Shown here: piece after piece, positions 8,282 through 17,646 of the stretch
Layout of the letters: every line of letters begins with the position of its first letter
Position numbering within the stretch: the stretch's first letter is position 1
NCBI RefSeq assembly: GCF_000337775.1
Contig: NZ_AOLQ01000059.1
Coordinates: forward strand, 62,001-126,000
Direction of reading: 5' to 3'
Source of the DNA: Haloarcula vallismortis ATCC 29715
Lineage (GTDB): Archaea; Halobacteriota; Halobacteria; Halobacteriales; Haloarculaceae
DNA length: 64,000 nt
Position numbers and translations under genes: made by a program
Notes under the pieces: generated by a model
Seen by the model: only the letters and a program-made list of their open reading frames with translations
Database searches by the model: none
Told to the model about the DNA's origin: nothing

Positions 8282-10345
8282 GTGAGCGACTGGGTTCCGA
8301 CGACGTGTATGCGGTGTGCCGTCGGCTGTGGACACATGCACCAGGGGGCCGATGAGGGCTACGGCATCGACGCCGTTCGCGGCGATGCCGCCCATCCGGT
8401 CAGTCAGGGACTCGCCTGTGCCCGTGGCCTCAGGGAGAGCAAGGCCCCCGACGGGGAGTGGCTCACCCGGCCGATGGTCCGCAGTGACGGCGAACTCCGC
8501 CAGACGCAGTGGGATGTGGCGCTGGCCCGCGCCGTCGAGGGGCTCCAGGCCGTCCAGCAGCGGGACCCCGATTCCGTCGCTGTCCTCGGAAGCGGCCAGC
8601 AGACCAACGAGGCCGCCTACGCGCTGGGAAAGGTCGCCCGCGGCGGCTTCGGCACGACGAACTACGACGCCAACACGACGCTGTGTATGGCGAGTGCCGT
8701 CACTGCTTACTACCAGGCCTTCGGCAGCGACGCGCCGCCGTGTACCTACGCCGACATCAGCGACGCCGACCGCCACGTCGTCTGGGGGGCGAATCCGGCG
8801 GTCGCCCACCCCGTGATGTTCCGCTGGATTCAGCAGTCCGCCGACGAGGACGGCGTCGAAATCATCGTCGTCGACCCTGTTCGCTCCGAAACTGCGGAGA
8901 ACTCCGAGCACCACGTCGCACCCGACCCGGGGAAAGACCTCGCGCTGGCCCGCGCCGCCCTCGCCCGCATCGTCGAGACGGAGCGGGTCGACCGCGAGTT
9001 CGTCGACGCGGCGACCGACGGGTTCGAGGACCTGCTCGCGACCCTGCCCGATGCCGCCGACGCGGCCGCCGAGGCTGGCGTCGAGATGGCCGAAGTGGAC
9101 CTGCTCGCCGACGCGATGGACCAGCAATCGCTGGTCTACTGGGGGATGGGCATCAATCAGCACATTCAGGGAACCGAGACCGCCCGGGCGCTTATCGACC
9201 TGACGCTGGCGACGGGGAACCTCCGGCCCGGCGGCGGCCCGTTCTCGCTGACCGGCCAGGCCAACTCGATGGGGACCCGCATCTGCTCCTCGAAGGGGAC
9301 CTGGCCCGGTCAGCGGGCCTTCGAGGACCCGGACCACCGCCGGCTCGTCGCCGACCACTGGGACGTGCCGGTCGACCGCCTCCCCGACGACACCGGTCCC
9401 GGTCCGGTCGGGATGCTCGAAGAAGGCCCCGAGGCCGTCTGGGCCGTCGCAACGAACCCCGTGGCCGGCATGCCCGAGGCCGATTCGGTCCGCGAGACAC
9501 TCGAAGACGCCTTTGTCGTCGTTCAGGACGCCTTCCACACCGAAACGACGGAAATCGCCGACGTGGTCCTGCCCGCCGCGACGTGGGGGGAAAGCGACGG
9601 GACGACAACGAACATGGAGCGGACCATCTCCCGGGTCCGGTCAGCGACCGACGTCCCAAGCGGCGTCCGGTCGGATCTGGACATCATCGCCACTATTGGC
9701 TCGCGGCTGTTCCCCGGCCTCTTCGACGGCAAGACCTCTCCAGACCCGTCGGCCGTGTTCGACGAGTTCGCCGCGCTCACTGAAGGGACGGTCGCCGACT
9801 GCTCGGGCATCACCTACGAGCGGCTGGACGACGTCCACGCGGTCCGGTGGCCGGCACCGGACGAGGCGAGTTCGGGCGGCTACCGCTACTACGACGACGA
9901 GTCGTGGTCGTTCCCGACGCCGTCCGGCCGGGCGCAGTTCTCGACCAGTCGTCAGGGGTCGCTCCCGGAGCCGACCGACGACGACTACCCGCTGACGCTC
10001 ACGACGGCTCGCGAGGCCGACGGGTACAACACCGGCGTCCGGTCCCGCGGCGGGGAGGCCGGCACGCTGGTGGCCCGCATCCATCCCGAGACGGTTGCGG
10101 AACACAGCGAACACGTCTCCGATGAGACGCTGACCGTCGAGACTCGCCGCGGCTCTGCGACGGTCGCTATCGACCGGGATGAGGGCGTTCCCCGCGGGAT
10201 GGTGTGGCTCCCGATTCACCATCCGGCGACGAACCGGCTGACACTTTCGGACCGGGACCCCCAGTCCGACGAACCGAACTTCAAGCAGTGTGCTGCCCGC
10301 CTCGTGGCGGCCGAGGCTGAACTGCCGCCGGCGACGGCTGACTGA
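8282..10345 (+). CDS. nasA: assimilatory nitrate reductase catalytic subunit
   Basis: Reduces nitrate to nitrite for assimilation. The 687-residue protein belongs to the molybdopterin (bis-MGD) oxidoreductase family. The N-terminal [4Fe-4S] motif is C9, C12, C16 and C46 (TTCMRCAVGCGH and GLACARG). The Mo-ligand cysteine is near C135 in LCMASAV, as in NapA/NasA. No Tat signal is present, so it acts in the cytoplasm with ferredoxin as likely donor. The frame is open to an ATG at 8183; the GTG at 8282 (VSDWVPTTCMRC) places the cluster motif at the very N-terminus, as expected. It begins the nitrate-assimilation region with the narK-type and nirA genes. Confidence 0.93.
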   Translation: MSDWVPTTCMRCAVGCGHMHQGADEGYGIDAVRGDAAHPVSQGLACARGLRESKAPDGEWLTRPMVRSDGELRQTQWDVALARAVEGLQAVQQRDPDSVAVLGSGQQTNEAAYALGKVARGGFGTTNYDANTTLCMASAVTAYYQAFGSDAPPCTYADISDADRHVVWGANPAVAHPVMFRWIQQSADEDGVEIIVVDPVRSETAENSEHHVAPDPGKDLALARAALARIVETERVDREFVDAATDGFEDLLATLPDAADAAAEAGVEMAEVDLLADAMDQQSLVYWGMGINQHIQGTETARALIDLTLATGNLRPGGGPFSLTGQANSMGTRICSSKGTWPGQRAFEDPDHRRLVADHWDVPVDRLPDDTGPGPVGMLEEGPEAVWAVATNPVAGMPEADSVRETLEDAFVVVQDAFHTETTEIADVVLPAATWGESDGTTTNMERTISRVRSATDVPSGVRSDLDIIATIGSRLFPGLFDGKTSPDPSAVFDEFAALTEGTVADCSGITYERLDDVHAVRWPAPDEASSGGYRYYDDESWSFPTPSGRAQFSTSRQGSLPEPTDDDYPLTLTTAREADGYNTGVRSRGGEAGTLVARIHPETVAEHSEHVSDETLTVETRRGSATVAIDRDEGVPRGMVWLPIHHPATNRLTLSDRDPQSDEPNFKQCAARLVAAEAELPPATAD

Positions 10346-10665
10346 GTCCGTCTACGGCGCAGCCCACCCAGTTCGTCAGTCAGGCGAACTCTGGCGCAGT
10401 GTGACGGGATCCAAATATGTCAAATTATCTCTGTGAAGATTGGGCGTTCAATGTCCTTAAACAGGGGATATCTGATGATATATTTGCTTACCATCCACTC
10501 AGCCGGACTATAATACCCGTTATGTAAAGGGATATTGTTATTAAATGGTAGTACCTTCGCATTTCATGTACTGATGTGGTCACACATCCAAAATATAATC
10601 GGATTGGTGGACAAAAATTCGTTAATAACCGTGAATAAGCCTCATTCCGTAACTGAGGTGTTGCC
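10346..10665. other. gene-less spacer between nasA and the nitrate transporter
   Basis: 320 bases without a credible gene. The first 70 are GC-rich nasA trailer; the rest is AT-rich promoter-like DNA with several TATA-like stretches (atatttgc, gactataat, aaatataatc). A GAGGTG ribosome-binding sequence stands about 8 bases before the transporter ATG at 10666. The size suggests the transporter has its own promoter. Confidence 0.55.
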
Positions 10666-11988
10666 ATGGGTCTGATCAAGATGACGAAATACCGGACGCT
10701 GCTGCTGGCGACCATCGGCTTCAATTTCTCGTTTCTCATCTGGTTTTCCTTCGCGCCGTTTACCGGCCCGATGGCCGAAGAGTTCGGGCTGTCAACCGCT
10801 GAAATCGGTATCCTGGCGAGTTCGGCCATCTGGATGGCTCCGTTTGGCCGGATGCTCACTGGGTGGCTCTCAGATAAGTTCGGTGCGCCGGCCATCTTCG
10901 CCATCGTGTTGGCCTACGTCGGCGTGTTCTCGATAGGGAGCGCCTTCGCACAGAACTACTCCGTGTTCTTCGTGTTGCGCCTCATCGTGGCGACGGCCGG
11001 CATCACGTTCGTCATCGGTATCCAGCACGTCGCCGAGTGGTTCGAAGAGGAGAACCTCGGCCTTGCGGAGGGCATCTACGCCGGCGTCGGGAACGCCGGT
11101 GCCGCCGGGGGCGCGCTCATTCTCCCCCGCGTGTTCGGCACCGGTTGGAACGGGCCGCTGTTCTCGACGAACTGGCGAGCCGCGTTCTTTTACACCGGCA
11201 TTGTCTCTATCCTCCTCGCAATCGCCTACTACACGCTCGGTGAGGCCGCAAAGAGCGAGGAGAAACGTCAGGCGACCAAAGAGAACACCAGCTTCAGAGG
11301 CTGGCTGCACACGGCCACGCGGTACGGGACTGTCGTCCTCGCCGCCGCGTACATCATGTCGTTCGGTCTCGAACTGTCGATGAACGGGTGGCTCGCCACC
11401 TACTACCGCGAAGCGTTCAACCAGGACAACCTCGTCATTGCGAGCACCTTCGCGGCGACGTTCTCGATTGCGGCGGGGCTGCTCCGGCCGTTCGGTGGCT
11501 ACGGCAGCGACCTGCTGGCTCGCAAGGAGAAGAACATCCTGCCGTTCTTCGAGGGCCAGTACCGCGGACAGTGGACGTTCCTCGGGCTCTGTTTCATCGT
11601 GGTGATGATGTTCGCCATGACGCTGGCCGGCCTCTCCGGAGTCCTGCTGAACGCGGTCGTCATCGGCTTCCTCGTGGGCACGGGGTGTGCTTGGGCTGAA
11701 GGCGCTATCTTCGCGCAGGTGCCCGCGATGTTCCCCAACGACTCCGGCTCGGTCGCGGGCGTCGTCGGCGGTGTCGGCACTGTCGGTGGTATCGTCTACC
11801 CGCTGTTTTACTCCGCCCCGTGGCTGTCGAATCTCCACATCGGGTACTCCGTGACCGCTCTCACTATGCTCCCCATCGTTGCGCTGTCGGCGTGGGTGTT
11901 CCGGCCGGAGATCGCAAAAGTCGCCAACACGGCCGGGTTCACCGGGAGCACGCAGGAAGGCACCAGCGTGGCCTCTGGCGACGACTGA
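10666..11988 (+). CDS. narK: nitrate/nitrite transporter, MFS (NarK/NasA family)
   Basis: Integral membrane transporter of 440 residues with about 12 hydrophobic segments. The first runs from [22 protein letters not shown]. The nitrate-porter-type glycine-rich motifs are present: [16 protein letters not shown] near 142-157 and [22 protein letters not shown] near 363-384. It imports nitrate, and possibly exchanges nitrite, to feed the adjacent nasA and nirA enzymes. The ATG at 10666 is preferred because of the GAGGTG ribosome-binding site before it; an ATG at 10681 is the alternative. The symbol is given on family resemblance. Direct measurement would be needed to tell uptake from efflux. Confidence 0.9.
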   Translation: MGLIKMTKYRTLLLATIGFNFSFLIWFSFAPFTGPMAEEFGLSTAEIGILASSAIWMAPFGRMLTGWLSDKFGAPAIFAIVLAYVGVFSIGSAFAQNYSVFFVLRLIVATAGITFVIGIQHVAEWFEEENLGLAEGIYAGVGNAGAAGGALILPRVFGTGWNGPLFSTNWRAAFFYTGIVSILLAIAYYTLGEAAKSEEKRQATKENTSFRGWLHTATRYGTVVLAAAYIMSFGLELSMNGWLATYYREAFNQDNLVIASTFAATFSIAAGLLRPFGGYGSDLLARKEKNILPFFEGQYRGQWTFLGLCFIVVMMFAMTLAGLSGVLLNAVVIGFLVGTGCAWAEGAIFAQVPAMFPNDSGSVAGVVGGVGTVGGIVYPLFYSAPWLSNLHIGYSVTALTMLPIVALSAWVFRPEIAKVANTAGFTGSTQEGTSVASGDD

Positions 11989-12413
11989 CGCCTATCGGCC
12001 TCGAACGACGCTTCTCTCTTTTGTGCAGACGTTCAGACTCGACCTGTGGAACGGCTGTCGCGCCGTCGTTCTTCGGTTCGCGCGCAACTGACACCTCAGT
12101 TCTACGGGGTCACGGACCCCGTGGGCGAACCACCCTCCCGAAGCGTGCCGACGTACCGTTCCAGCACTCGACCGGCAATCCGACTGCCGTACTGCGGTTT
12201 CGACCGCTCCGCCGGTGTGGTGTATAACTTCCTTAAACACCTCTCAGACGGTATAATTCTGGACGGCCGTTTTCTAACCCATCCCCACTCTTTATTTCTT
12301 TAACGAATAGGGTTATAAGGAATCAAGCTCAGTAATTAGACGTGAATTAGCGGACATTCAGGTAAATATGAGAGATAAAAAGCTACATCCATTAAGATTG
12401 GGGGTTCACGACG
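11989..12413. other. gene-less spacer before nirA
   Basis: 425 bases. The first 240 are GC-rich with open frames on both strands, but no start context or recognisable protein, so none is called. The last 180 are AT-rich and hold a probable promoter (tttatttctttaacg, then ggttataagg). A short AT dyad TAATT-agacgtg-AATTA follows near 12335-12351. This leader-like region suggests that nirA is transcribed separately. Confidence 0.5.
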
Positions 12414-14180
12414 ATGGCACATAAAAAAGAGGAGTACAAGGCGGAGCTGTACGGCGACGAGGTGCGGGAGAAATTAGCGGAGTTCGCGGAACAGGGCTGG
12501 GAGTCGATTCCCGAGGACGAACGCGAGAAGTGGTTCTCGCGGTTCAAGTTCTGGGGCGTGTTCCATCACCGCAGCGGGCAGGAGTCGTATTTCATGATGC
12601 GACTGACCAACTGCGGTGGCGTCTTGGAGCCCGACCAGCTCCGGGCCATCGGCGAGGTCGCTCGCGACTACGCCACGGGACCGGCCGAGAACCCCGAATT
12701 CGGCAACGGCTGGATCGACTTCACGACGCGCCAGTCCATCCAGCTGCACTGGCTCAAGCTAGAGGACATCCCGGACATCTGGGAGAAGCTCGAAGCCGTC
12801 GGCGTCTCCTCGCGGTCGGCTGGCGGAGATACGATGCGGAACATCTCGGGCTGTCCGGTCGCCGGCAAGGCAGCGGAGTACGTCGAGTCCCGCCCGATCC
12901 TCGACGAGATTCAGGAGACCATCCGCGATGATAACGACCTCTCCAACATGCCCCGGAAGTTCAACATCTCGGTGACGGGCTGCAAGCAAGGGTGTGCTCA
13001 GGACAGCATCAACGACATCGGGCTGGAGCCGGCCCACAAGTTCATTGACGGCGAAGAAGTCGAGGGATTCAACGTCCGTGTCGGTGGCGGCCTCGGCGGC
13101 CGCGAACCGCGCGAAGCCCGTCCACTCGACCTGTTCATCCGGCCCGAACACGCCGTCAAGACCGTCCGGGCGTTCGTCGAATACTACCACGAGGCGGGTA
13201 ACCGTCAGAACCGCTCGAAGAACCGTGCACGCTTTTTCGTCGACGAGCACGGCACCGACGCCATCCGCGCGGAACTCGACGAACGGCTGGATTTCGAGTT
13301 CGAAACCGCCGGGACCGACTTCCGCGGGGAGTACACGTACAACGCCGGTACGGCGACCGAGTACGGTGCCCACGATCACGTTGGTGTCTACGACCAGAAC
13401 GACGGCAGGAACTATGTCGGTCTCTCGGTACCGGTGGGCCGACTTTCCGCTGAGGACACCATCGAACTGGCTGACCTCGCCGACGCCTACGGCTCCGGCG
13501 AGGTACGACTCACCCGCCGGCAGAACCCGCTCATCATGGACGTGCCCGACGACAGGCTCTCGAACTTGCTCAACGAGCCGCTGCTGGAGAAGCACTCGCC
13601 TGAGCCCAATCCGTTCGTTCAGGGCGCGATGGCCTGTACCGGCACGGAGTTCTGCTCGCTGGCGCTGACCGAGACGAAAGCGCGGATGGCTCGCCTGCTC
13701 CGCTGGCTCGGTGACAACGTCGACGTGCCCGACGACGTGGACCGTATCAAGATGCACTTCTCGGGCTGTACGGCCGACTGCGGCCAGGCGATGACGGCCG
13801 ACATCGGCCTGCAGGGGATGCGCGCCCGCAAGGACGGCCAGATGGTCGAGGCCGTCGACGTGGGCGTCGGCGGCGGCATCGGCGCGGAGCCGACGTTCAT
13901 CGAGTGGGTCCGCCAGCGCGTGCCCGCCGACGAAGCACCAGGCATGATAAAGAACATCGTCGAGGCCTACGCCGCGCTCCGCTCTGAGGGCCAGACGTTC
14001 CGCGAGTGGGTCGACGCCACCGGCCACGAGACCATCGTGGAACTGGCCGAGCCCCACGAGGTCGAAGGATACACCGACCCGTGTCTGGCCGACGGCAAAC
14101 AATCGTGGTATCCCTTCGACGACGGCGACAGCCCGGCCCCGACCGACGCCGAAGGCCAGCCGATTTCCGCGGACGACTGA
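12414..14180 (+). CDS. nirA: ferredoxin-nitrite reductase (siroheme, 4Fe-4S)
   Basis: Six-electron reduction of nitrite to ammonium in the cytoplasm. The 588-residue protein has the duplicated nitrite/sulfite reductase half-domain arrangement. The siroheme/[4Fe-4S] cysteines are two pairs, C-x5-C in ACTGTEFCS near residues 408-414 and C-x3-C in FSGCTADCGQ near 452-456. The first repeat carries ISVTGCKQGCAQD. No flavin domain is present, so ferredoxin is the expected donor. Haloarchaeal orthologues are also called NasD. A 32-codon ORF begins two bases after its stop. The nitrite made by nasA is its substrate. Confidence 0.93.
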   Translation: MAHKKEEYKAELYGDEVREKLAEFAEQGWESIPEDEREKWFSRFKFWGVFHHRSGQESYFMMRLTNCGGVLEPDQLRAIGEVARDYATGPAENPEFGNGWIDFTTRQSIQLHWLKLEDIPDIWEKLEAVGVSSRSAGGDTMRNISGCPVAGKAAEYVESRPILDEIQETIRDDNDLSNMPRKFNISVTGCKQGCAQDSINDIGLEPAHKFIDGEEVEGFNVRVGGGLGGREPREARPLDLFIRPEHAVKTVRAFVEYYHEAGNRQNRSKNRARFFVDEHGTDAIRAELDERLDFEFETAGTDFRGEYTYNAGTATEYGAHDHVGVYDQNDGRNYVGLSVPVGRLSAEDTIELADLADAYGSGEVRLTRRQNPLIMDVPDDRLSNLLNEPLLEKHSPEPNPFVQGAMACTGTEFCSLALTETKARMARLLRWLGDNVDVPDDVDRIKMHFSGCTADCGQAMTADIGLQGMRARKDGQMVEAVDVGVGGGIGAEPTFIEWVRQRVPADEAPGMIKNIVEAYAALRSEGQTFREWVDATGHETIVELAEPHEVEGYTDPCLADGKQSWYPFDDGDSPAPTDAEGQPISADD

Positions 14181-14182
14181 CC

Positions 14183-14281
14183 ATGGCGGACAGTTCGACC
14201 GACAAGGATGACGCGGCCGACCCGTCGGAACCTGTAATCAAGGGGGTGGCATACGACGCGGCACCGGAGCTACTGGAGTAA
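14183..14281 (+). CDS. 32-residue acidic miniprotein behind nirA
   Basis: ATG two bases after the nirA stop opens a 32-residue frame: an acidic N-terminal half (MADSSTDKDDAADPSEP) followed by VIKGVAYDAAPELLE. Codon use (GAC, GCG, CCG) matches neighbouring genes, and the spacing suggests translational coupling with nirA. It is too small to assign a domain. It could be a genuine microprotein of the nitrite-reductase operon or a chance frame. Confidence 0.5.
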   Translation: MADSSTDKDDAADPSEPVIKGVAYDAAPELLE

Positions 14282-14439
14282 CGCGGCCCCGGCTCCGAAA
14301 GCCGGTCCCAGCGACGTGACTCGCCCGTCTCAGGGCGTGTCCGTCCGCCTCTGACAGACGGGGACAGCTCGTGTCCATATCCCCGTTTGGTTCTCTGTTT
14401 GCTGTCCGTTCCGCTGCGCAGTAACGCCACACTCCGGCT

Positions 14440-15795
14440 TTAGTCCCCGTAGCCTCCGAGCTCGCACTCGGCGGCCGGGCCACTGTCGCAGTCGTATCCG
14501 ACCGCCTTCGTGACACTGAGGAGGTCATAGAACCGACCGAGCGACTGCTCGGACTCAGAGAGCCCTTCGACCACTGGCACGCCACGCTGGGCCTGATGAT
14601 CACAGCTCCGCATCGTCTGGCTGCCCAGCCCGACCGAGTACTCGTGGTCTTCCAGTTCTCGGATAACCGCTGGCGGGTAGAAGGTACCGGCCCGTTCTGC
14701 GGCCGCGGCGAACTGGAGCGTCTGTGCGTACGCCAGATGGGCCACGCCGGAGGGGCGCTGTGCGTTCCCGTATTCGGCGGTGAAGGCGTTCTTGAACTCG
14801 TCGGAGAGATCCGAGGAGATGCTGGTGTCCCACGCCACTGTCCCGACGACGCCGTCGAGTGCCTTCGAGGCGTTCTGTGCCACGATGCGGTTGTACAGCG
14901 GCACCACAATCCCCACCTCGTCCGGGAGGATTTCCTGAGCCGTTGTCAGCGAGTTCGCGGCGTCGAGTCCGTAGTGGTCGAGGAAGACGACCTCCGCACC
15001 GGCGTCCCGGGCCTGCTTGAGCGGTTCCTCGTAGTCTGTCGTCCCGAGACGCGTCGGGATGCTCGTGAGTTCGACCCAGCCACTCGACGTGAAGAAATCG
15101 CGAATCGACGACTCCATCGTCTTGCCCCAGTTGTAGTCCGCGTAGATCTGGACGTACTGGGCATTTCGGCCGAACCGTTCCTTGAGGACCGGCATCAGCG
15201 CCTGTGCGGTCATGTACGCGTTGAACATCTCCCGGAAGCTGTAGCGGACACAGTCTCTCCCTGTCGTGTCGTTCGAGTGAGTCAGACAGCACATATACGG
15301 GACTTTCTGGGCCTGTGCGACCTCCTGCTGAGCGATGGCGACGGAACTGGACGAGCCGCCGGAGAACATGACGACATCGTCTTGCTTGACCATCTCCTCG
15401 GCGTTGGCCGTCGCGACATCCGGTTTCGTCTCCGTGTCCCCAGTGACGTACTCGACGGTCTTTCCGAGCACGCCGTCGCCGCTGAGTACGTCGAAGGAGC
15501 GCTGGCCGACCCAGCCGCCGCCCTCGTTGAGGTGCGTGACCGCGAGCTCATACCCCCGGAGTTCGTCGCGCCCTTCGGCGGCATAGGTCCCGGACTGTGG
15601 GACGTTGAAGCCGAACGTGACCGCGTCGCCGTCGACAGGATAGTTCCCGAGCGGTGGATGCTCTGGTGTGTTTTCGGCTCTCGATCCCCCGCCCTGGTAC
15701 CCCGCCAGCCCGGCGAGTCCCGCTGTCCCGACCCCACCGGCAATCTGTAGTAGCGACCGCCTGTCAACCGCTGCGCCCCCTTTTTCCAATCGCAT
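14440..15795 (-). CDS. ABC-type substrate-binding protein (LivK/UrtA-like), no transporter genes adjacent
   Basis: A 451-residue periplasmic binding protein of the type I (branched-chain amino acid / amide / urea) fold. It has a Tat-like N-terminus, DRRSLLQIAGGVG, then a domain starting VTFGFNVPQSGTYAAEGRDELRGYELAV. The lipobox position reads LAGLAGY: the codon is TAC (Tyr) where haloarchaeal lipoproteins normally have TGC (Cys). It may therefore be secreted or kept by another anchor. No permease or ATPase gene is nearby; instead cheC lies next to it. Haloarchaea use orphan binding proteins (BasB, CosB) with chemotaxis transducers, so a sensory role is possible. The ligand is unknown. Confidence 0.85.
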   Translation of the reverse strand: MRLEKGGAAVDRRSLLQIAGGVGTAGLAGLAGYQGGGSRAENTPEHPPLGNYPVDGDAVTFGFNVPQSGTYAAEGRDELRGYELAVTHLNEGGGWVGQRSFDVLSGDGVLGKTVEYVTGDTETKPDVATANAEEMVKQDDVVMFSGGSSSSVAIAQQEVAQAQKVPYMCCLTHSNDTTGRDCVRYSFREMFNAYMTAQALMPVLKERFGRNAQYVQIYADYNWGKTMESSIRDFFTSSGWVELTSIPTRLGTTDYEEPLKQARDAGAEVVFLDHYGLDAANSLTTAQEILPDEVGIVVPLYNRIVAQNASKALDGVVGTVAWDTSISSDLSDEFKNAFTAEYGNAQRPSGVAHLAYAQTLQFAAAAERAGTFYPPAVIRELEDHEYSVGLGSQTMRSCDHQAQRGVPVVEGLSESEQSLGRFYDLLSVTKAVGYDCDSGPAAECELGGYGD

Positions 15796-15966
15796 ACCAG
15801 TTGTTTTGATAATAAATATATATAATACTTATTTCAGTAGAAAAGGGTGATCAAGTAGTACAGACAGTGCTGGCCTCAGGTAGTGACGGCTGCTGGTCGT
15901 ATTCCCGGCGGTTACAGTAACGACGGAGGCGCGATGAAACGAGATCGCAGAAACAGCGTGCCGATA

Positions 15967-16611
15967 TCAGTCAAGAATGTCGCTGGCTTCGGTGTCTACC
16001 GCTACGTCGGTGTCGAGGTCGATATCCTGAATCAACGCGACGAGGTCTTCCAGTTCGGGGAACGTGTACACGGTCATCCCGAGGTCGCCGTCGTCAACAG
16101 TGATACGCGAGTCGACGACGAACACCAGATCTGAGTCCGGCCAGCCACCCATTTCGTCGATGATGCCGTCGGCCGGCCCGAACACGAAGTTCGGCGTCCC
16201 CATGTCGATGGTCGTCTCCAGCACGTTGGCCCACCCGTCGATGAACGCGGAGGTCATGATGTTGCCGATTTCCTGCATCGCCGACCGTTCCATGTCGGAG
16301 AACCCCTCGCCCTCGCTTGGCTCACCCATTCCACCCATCATTGCGCTGGCCATCTGCTTGCTGTCGGCCGGTTCGAGCAGAAACAGGACGTAGCCGTAGG
16401 GCGGTTCGTTCAGTTCGACGTAGATGCCGACGCCCTTGTCGTCGCCGATGTGTGTTTTGACGTCTGCAATGTCGAGAAAATTGATCTGTGAGGTCCGAAC
16501 TGTCGCGTCGAGTCCGGTCAACTGACCGAGGTTCTCCGCGACCGTCCCGGACCCCTCCTTTGCCATCTGATTGAAAAGGTCCAGCTTCCGCACGTCGACT
16601 TTCAAGCCCAT
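15967..16611 (-). CDS. cheC: chemotaxis protein CheC
   Basis: CheY-P phosphatase / adaptation protein of archaeal and Bacillus-type chemotaxis, 214 residues. The second phosphatase motif is intact (S-A-M-Q-E-I-G-N, the S/D-x3-E-x2-N pattern, about residues 110-117). In the first half the equivalent segment FNQMAKEGSG has lost the Glu and Asn, so only one active site is expected. It stands apart from any che/arl operon here, between the binding-protein gene and the nitrogen regulatory genes. An extra start upstream is unlikely; ATG 16611 gives MGLKVDVRKLDLFNQM. Confidence 0.87.
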   Translation of the reverse strand: MGLKVDVRKLDLFNQMAKEGSGTVAENLGQLTGLDATVRTSQINFLDIADVKTHIGDDKGVGIYVELNEPPYGYVLFLLEPADSKQMASAMMGGMGEPSEGEGFSDMERSAMQEIGNIMTSAFIDGWANVLETTIDMGTPNFVFGPADGIIDEMGGWPDSDLVFVVDSRITVDDGDLGMTVYTFPELEDLVALIQDIDLDTDVAVDTEASDILD

Positions 16612-16812
16612 ATCTACCGGAACGTCGCAAGCGGCTTAACGCCACCGCTGGGAGCCACACTCACCAGCGGCCCGGATTTGTCGCTATTTATCTCGGTTCC
16701 GCAGTATTGAATTCGGCCTCCCTCGTCACGGAGTCACTACAGACGCGTCCCACCGCACTGTCGCCGCGTCTCACCGAGTCGGCCCAACAACAAAAACACA
16801 GTGCAGGCGTCG

Positions 16813-17271
16813 TCAGGCGTCCGTTCCGTCGACCGGGAACTGCTCGTGCTCACACACCGTGTTCAGTACGACTGATGTCGAAGCAGAGCGGATATCCTCG
16901 TCGGTCAGCAGCGTCTTTATCCGCTCGTTCATCGACTGCGTATCGGTGAACTTCCCGACGGCCACGATGTCGTGGTCGCCGGTCACTTCGTAAACCGCAA
17001 CCATCTCGCGTCGGTCACGTAGCTGCTCCACCACCCGTCCGAGCCCGTCGCCCTCGACGGAGAGCTGGAACACAGCGGTCACGTCGTAGCCCAGCGCCCC
17101 GTAGTCGATGTCGACGGTGTATTCGTCGATCACACCGGTCGACTCCAGGTCGTCCATCCGGCGCGACACCGTGGTCGCCGCGATGCCGGTCGCGGCGGCG
17201 ACGTCACGGGCGCTCGCCCGGCCGTCCTGGAGCAGTGCGTTCACTACCTGTCTGTCGGTATCATCGACCAT
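16813..17271 (-). CDS. Lrp/AsnC family transcriptional regulator
   Basis: A 152-residue protein. The N-terminal winged helix-turn-helix runs from DDTDRQVVNALLQDGRASARDVAAATGIAATTVSRRMDDLE (about 3-45). A C-terminal RAM/ACT-like domain follows (TAVFQLSVEGDGLGRVVEQL ... YEVTGDHDIVAVGKF). It begins nine bases after the glnK stop, so amt-glnK-lrp reads as one operon. This points to a nitrogen or amino-acid response. The targets may be the operon itself or the nas genes (inference). Confidence 0.9.
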   Translation of the reverse strand: MVDDTDRQVVNALLQDGRASARDVAAATGIAATTVSRRMDDLESTGVIDEYTVDIDYGALGYDVTAVFQLSVEGDGLGRVVEQLRDRREMVAVYEVTGDHDIVAVGKFTDTQSMNERIKTLLTDEDIRSASTSVVLNTVCEHEQFPVDGTDA

Positions 17272-17280
17272 TTCGTCCGC

Positions 17281-17646
17281 TCAGACTGCCTCTGGGCCTT
17301 CTTTACCGGTTCGGACCTGGTAGGCGTTGTCCACAGGGAGGACGAATATCTTGCCGTCACCTTTCTCACCGGTGTGGGCACCGTCGGCAATAGCGTCGAC
17401 GACATCCTCTGCGGGGATGTCTGCGACCACTGTCTCGACTTTGACCTTCTGGTGCAGGTCGACGACGTACTCCTCGCCGCGCCACTGCCCTTTCTTCGCG
17501 GGCTGTGAGCCGCGGCCGGAGACGTTCGTCACTGTCAGCGAGGGCGCGCCGACCTCCGCGAGCGCCTTCTTCACGTCGCCGAGTTTGTCCGGTCGAACCA
17601 TTGCGACTACCATCTTGATTTCGGAGTCGTCGGTTTCGTCAGTCAT
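17281..17646 (-). CDS. glnK: PII nitrogen regulatory protein
   Basis: Trimeric PII signal protein of 121 residues that binds 2-oxoglutarate and ATP/ADP and gates the Amt channel. Key features are the [20 protein letters not shown]-terminus, the T-loop [19 protein letters not shown] (about 53-71) and the C-terminal [18 protein letters not shown] signature. At the position of the classical uridylylation Tyr51 the sequence has Trp (KGQWRGEEY versus TELYRGAEY in enterics); the nearby Tyr remains. The start overlaps the amt stop by eight bases, so the two are translationally coupled. Confidence 0.95.
   Translation of the reverse strand: MTDETDDSEIKMVVAMVRPDKLGDVKKALAEVGAPSLTVTNVSGRGSQPAKKGQWRGEEYVVDLHQKVKVETVVADIPAEDVVDAIADGAHTGEKGDGKIFVLPVDNAYQVRTGKEGPEAV

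Noticed and set aside
11992-12303. Overlapping short frames on both strands between narK and nirA
   Set aside because: No conserved motif, no promoter or ribosome-binding site in the right place; treated as spacer DNA.
14596-15750. 384-codon plus-strand open frame over the binding-protein gene
   Set aside because: Shadow of the LivK-like gene, whose protein motifs are unmistakable on the other strand.
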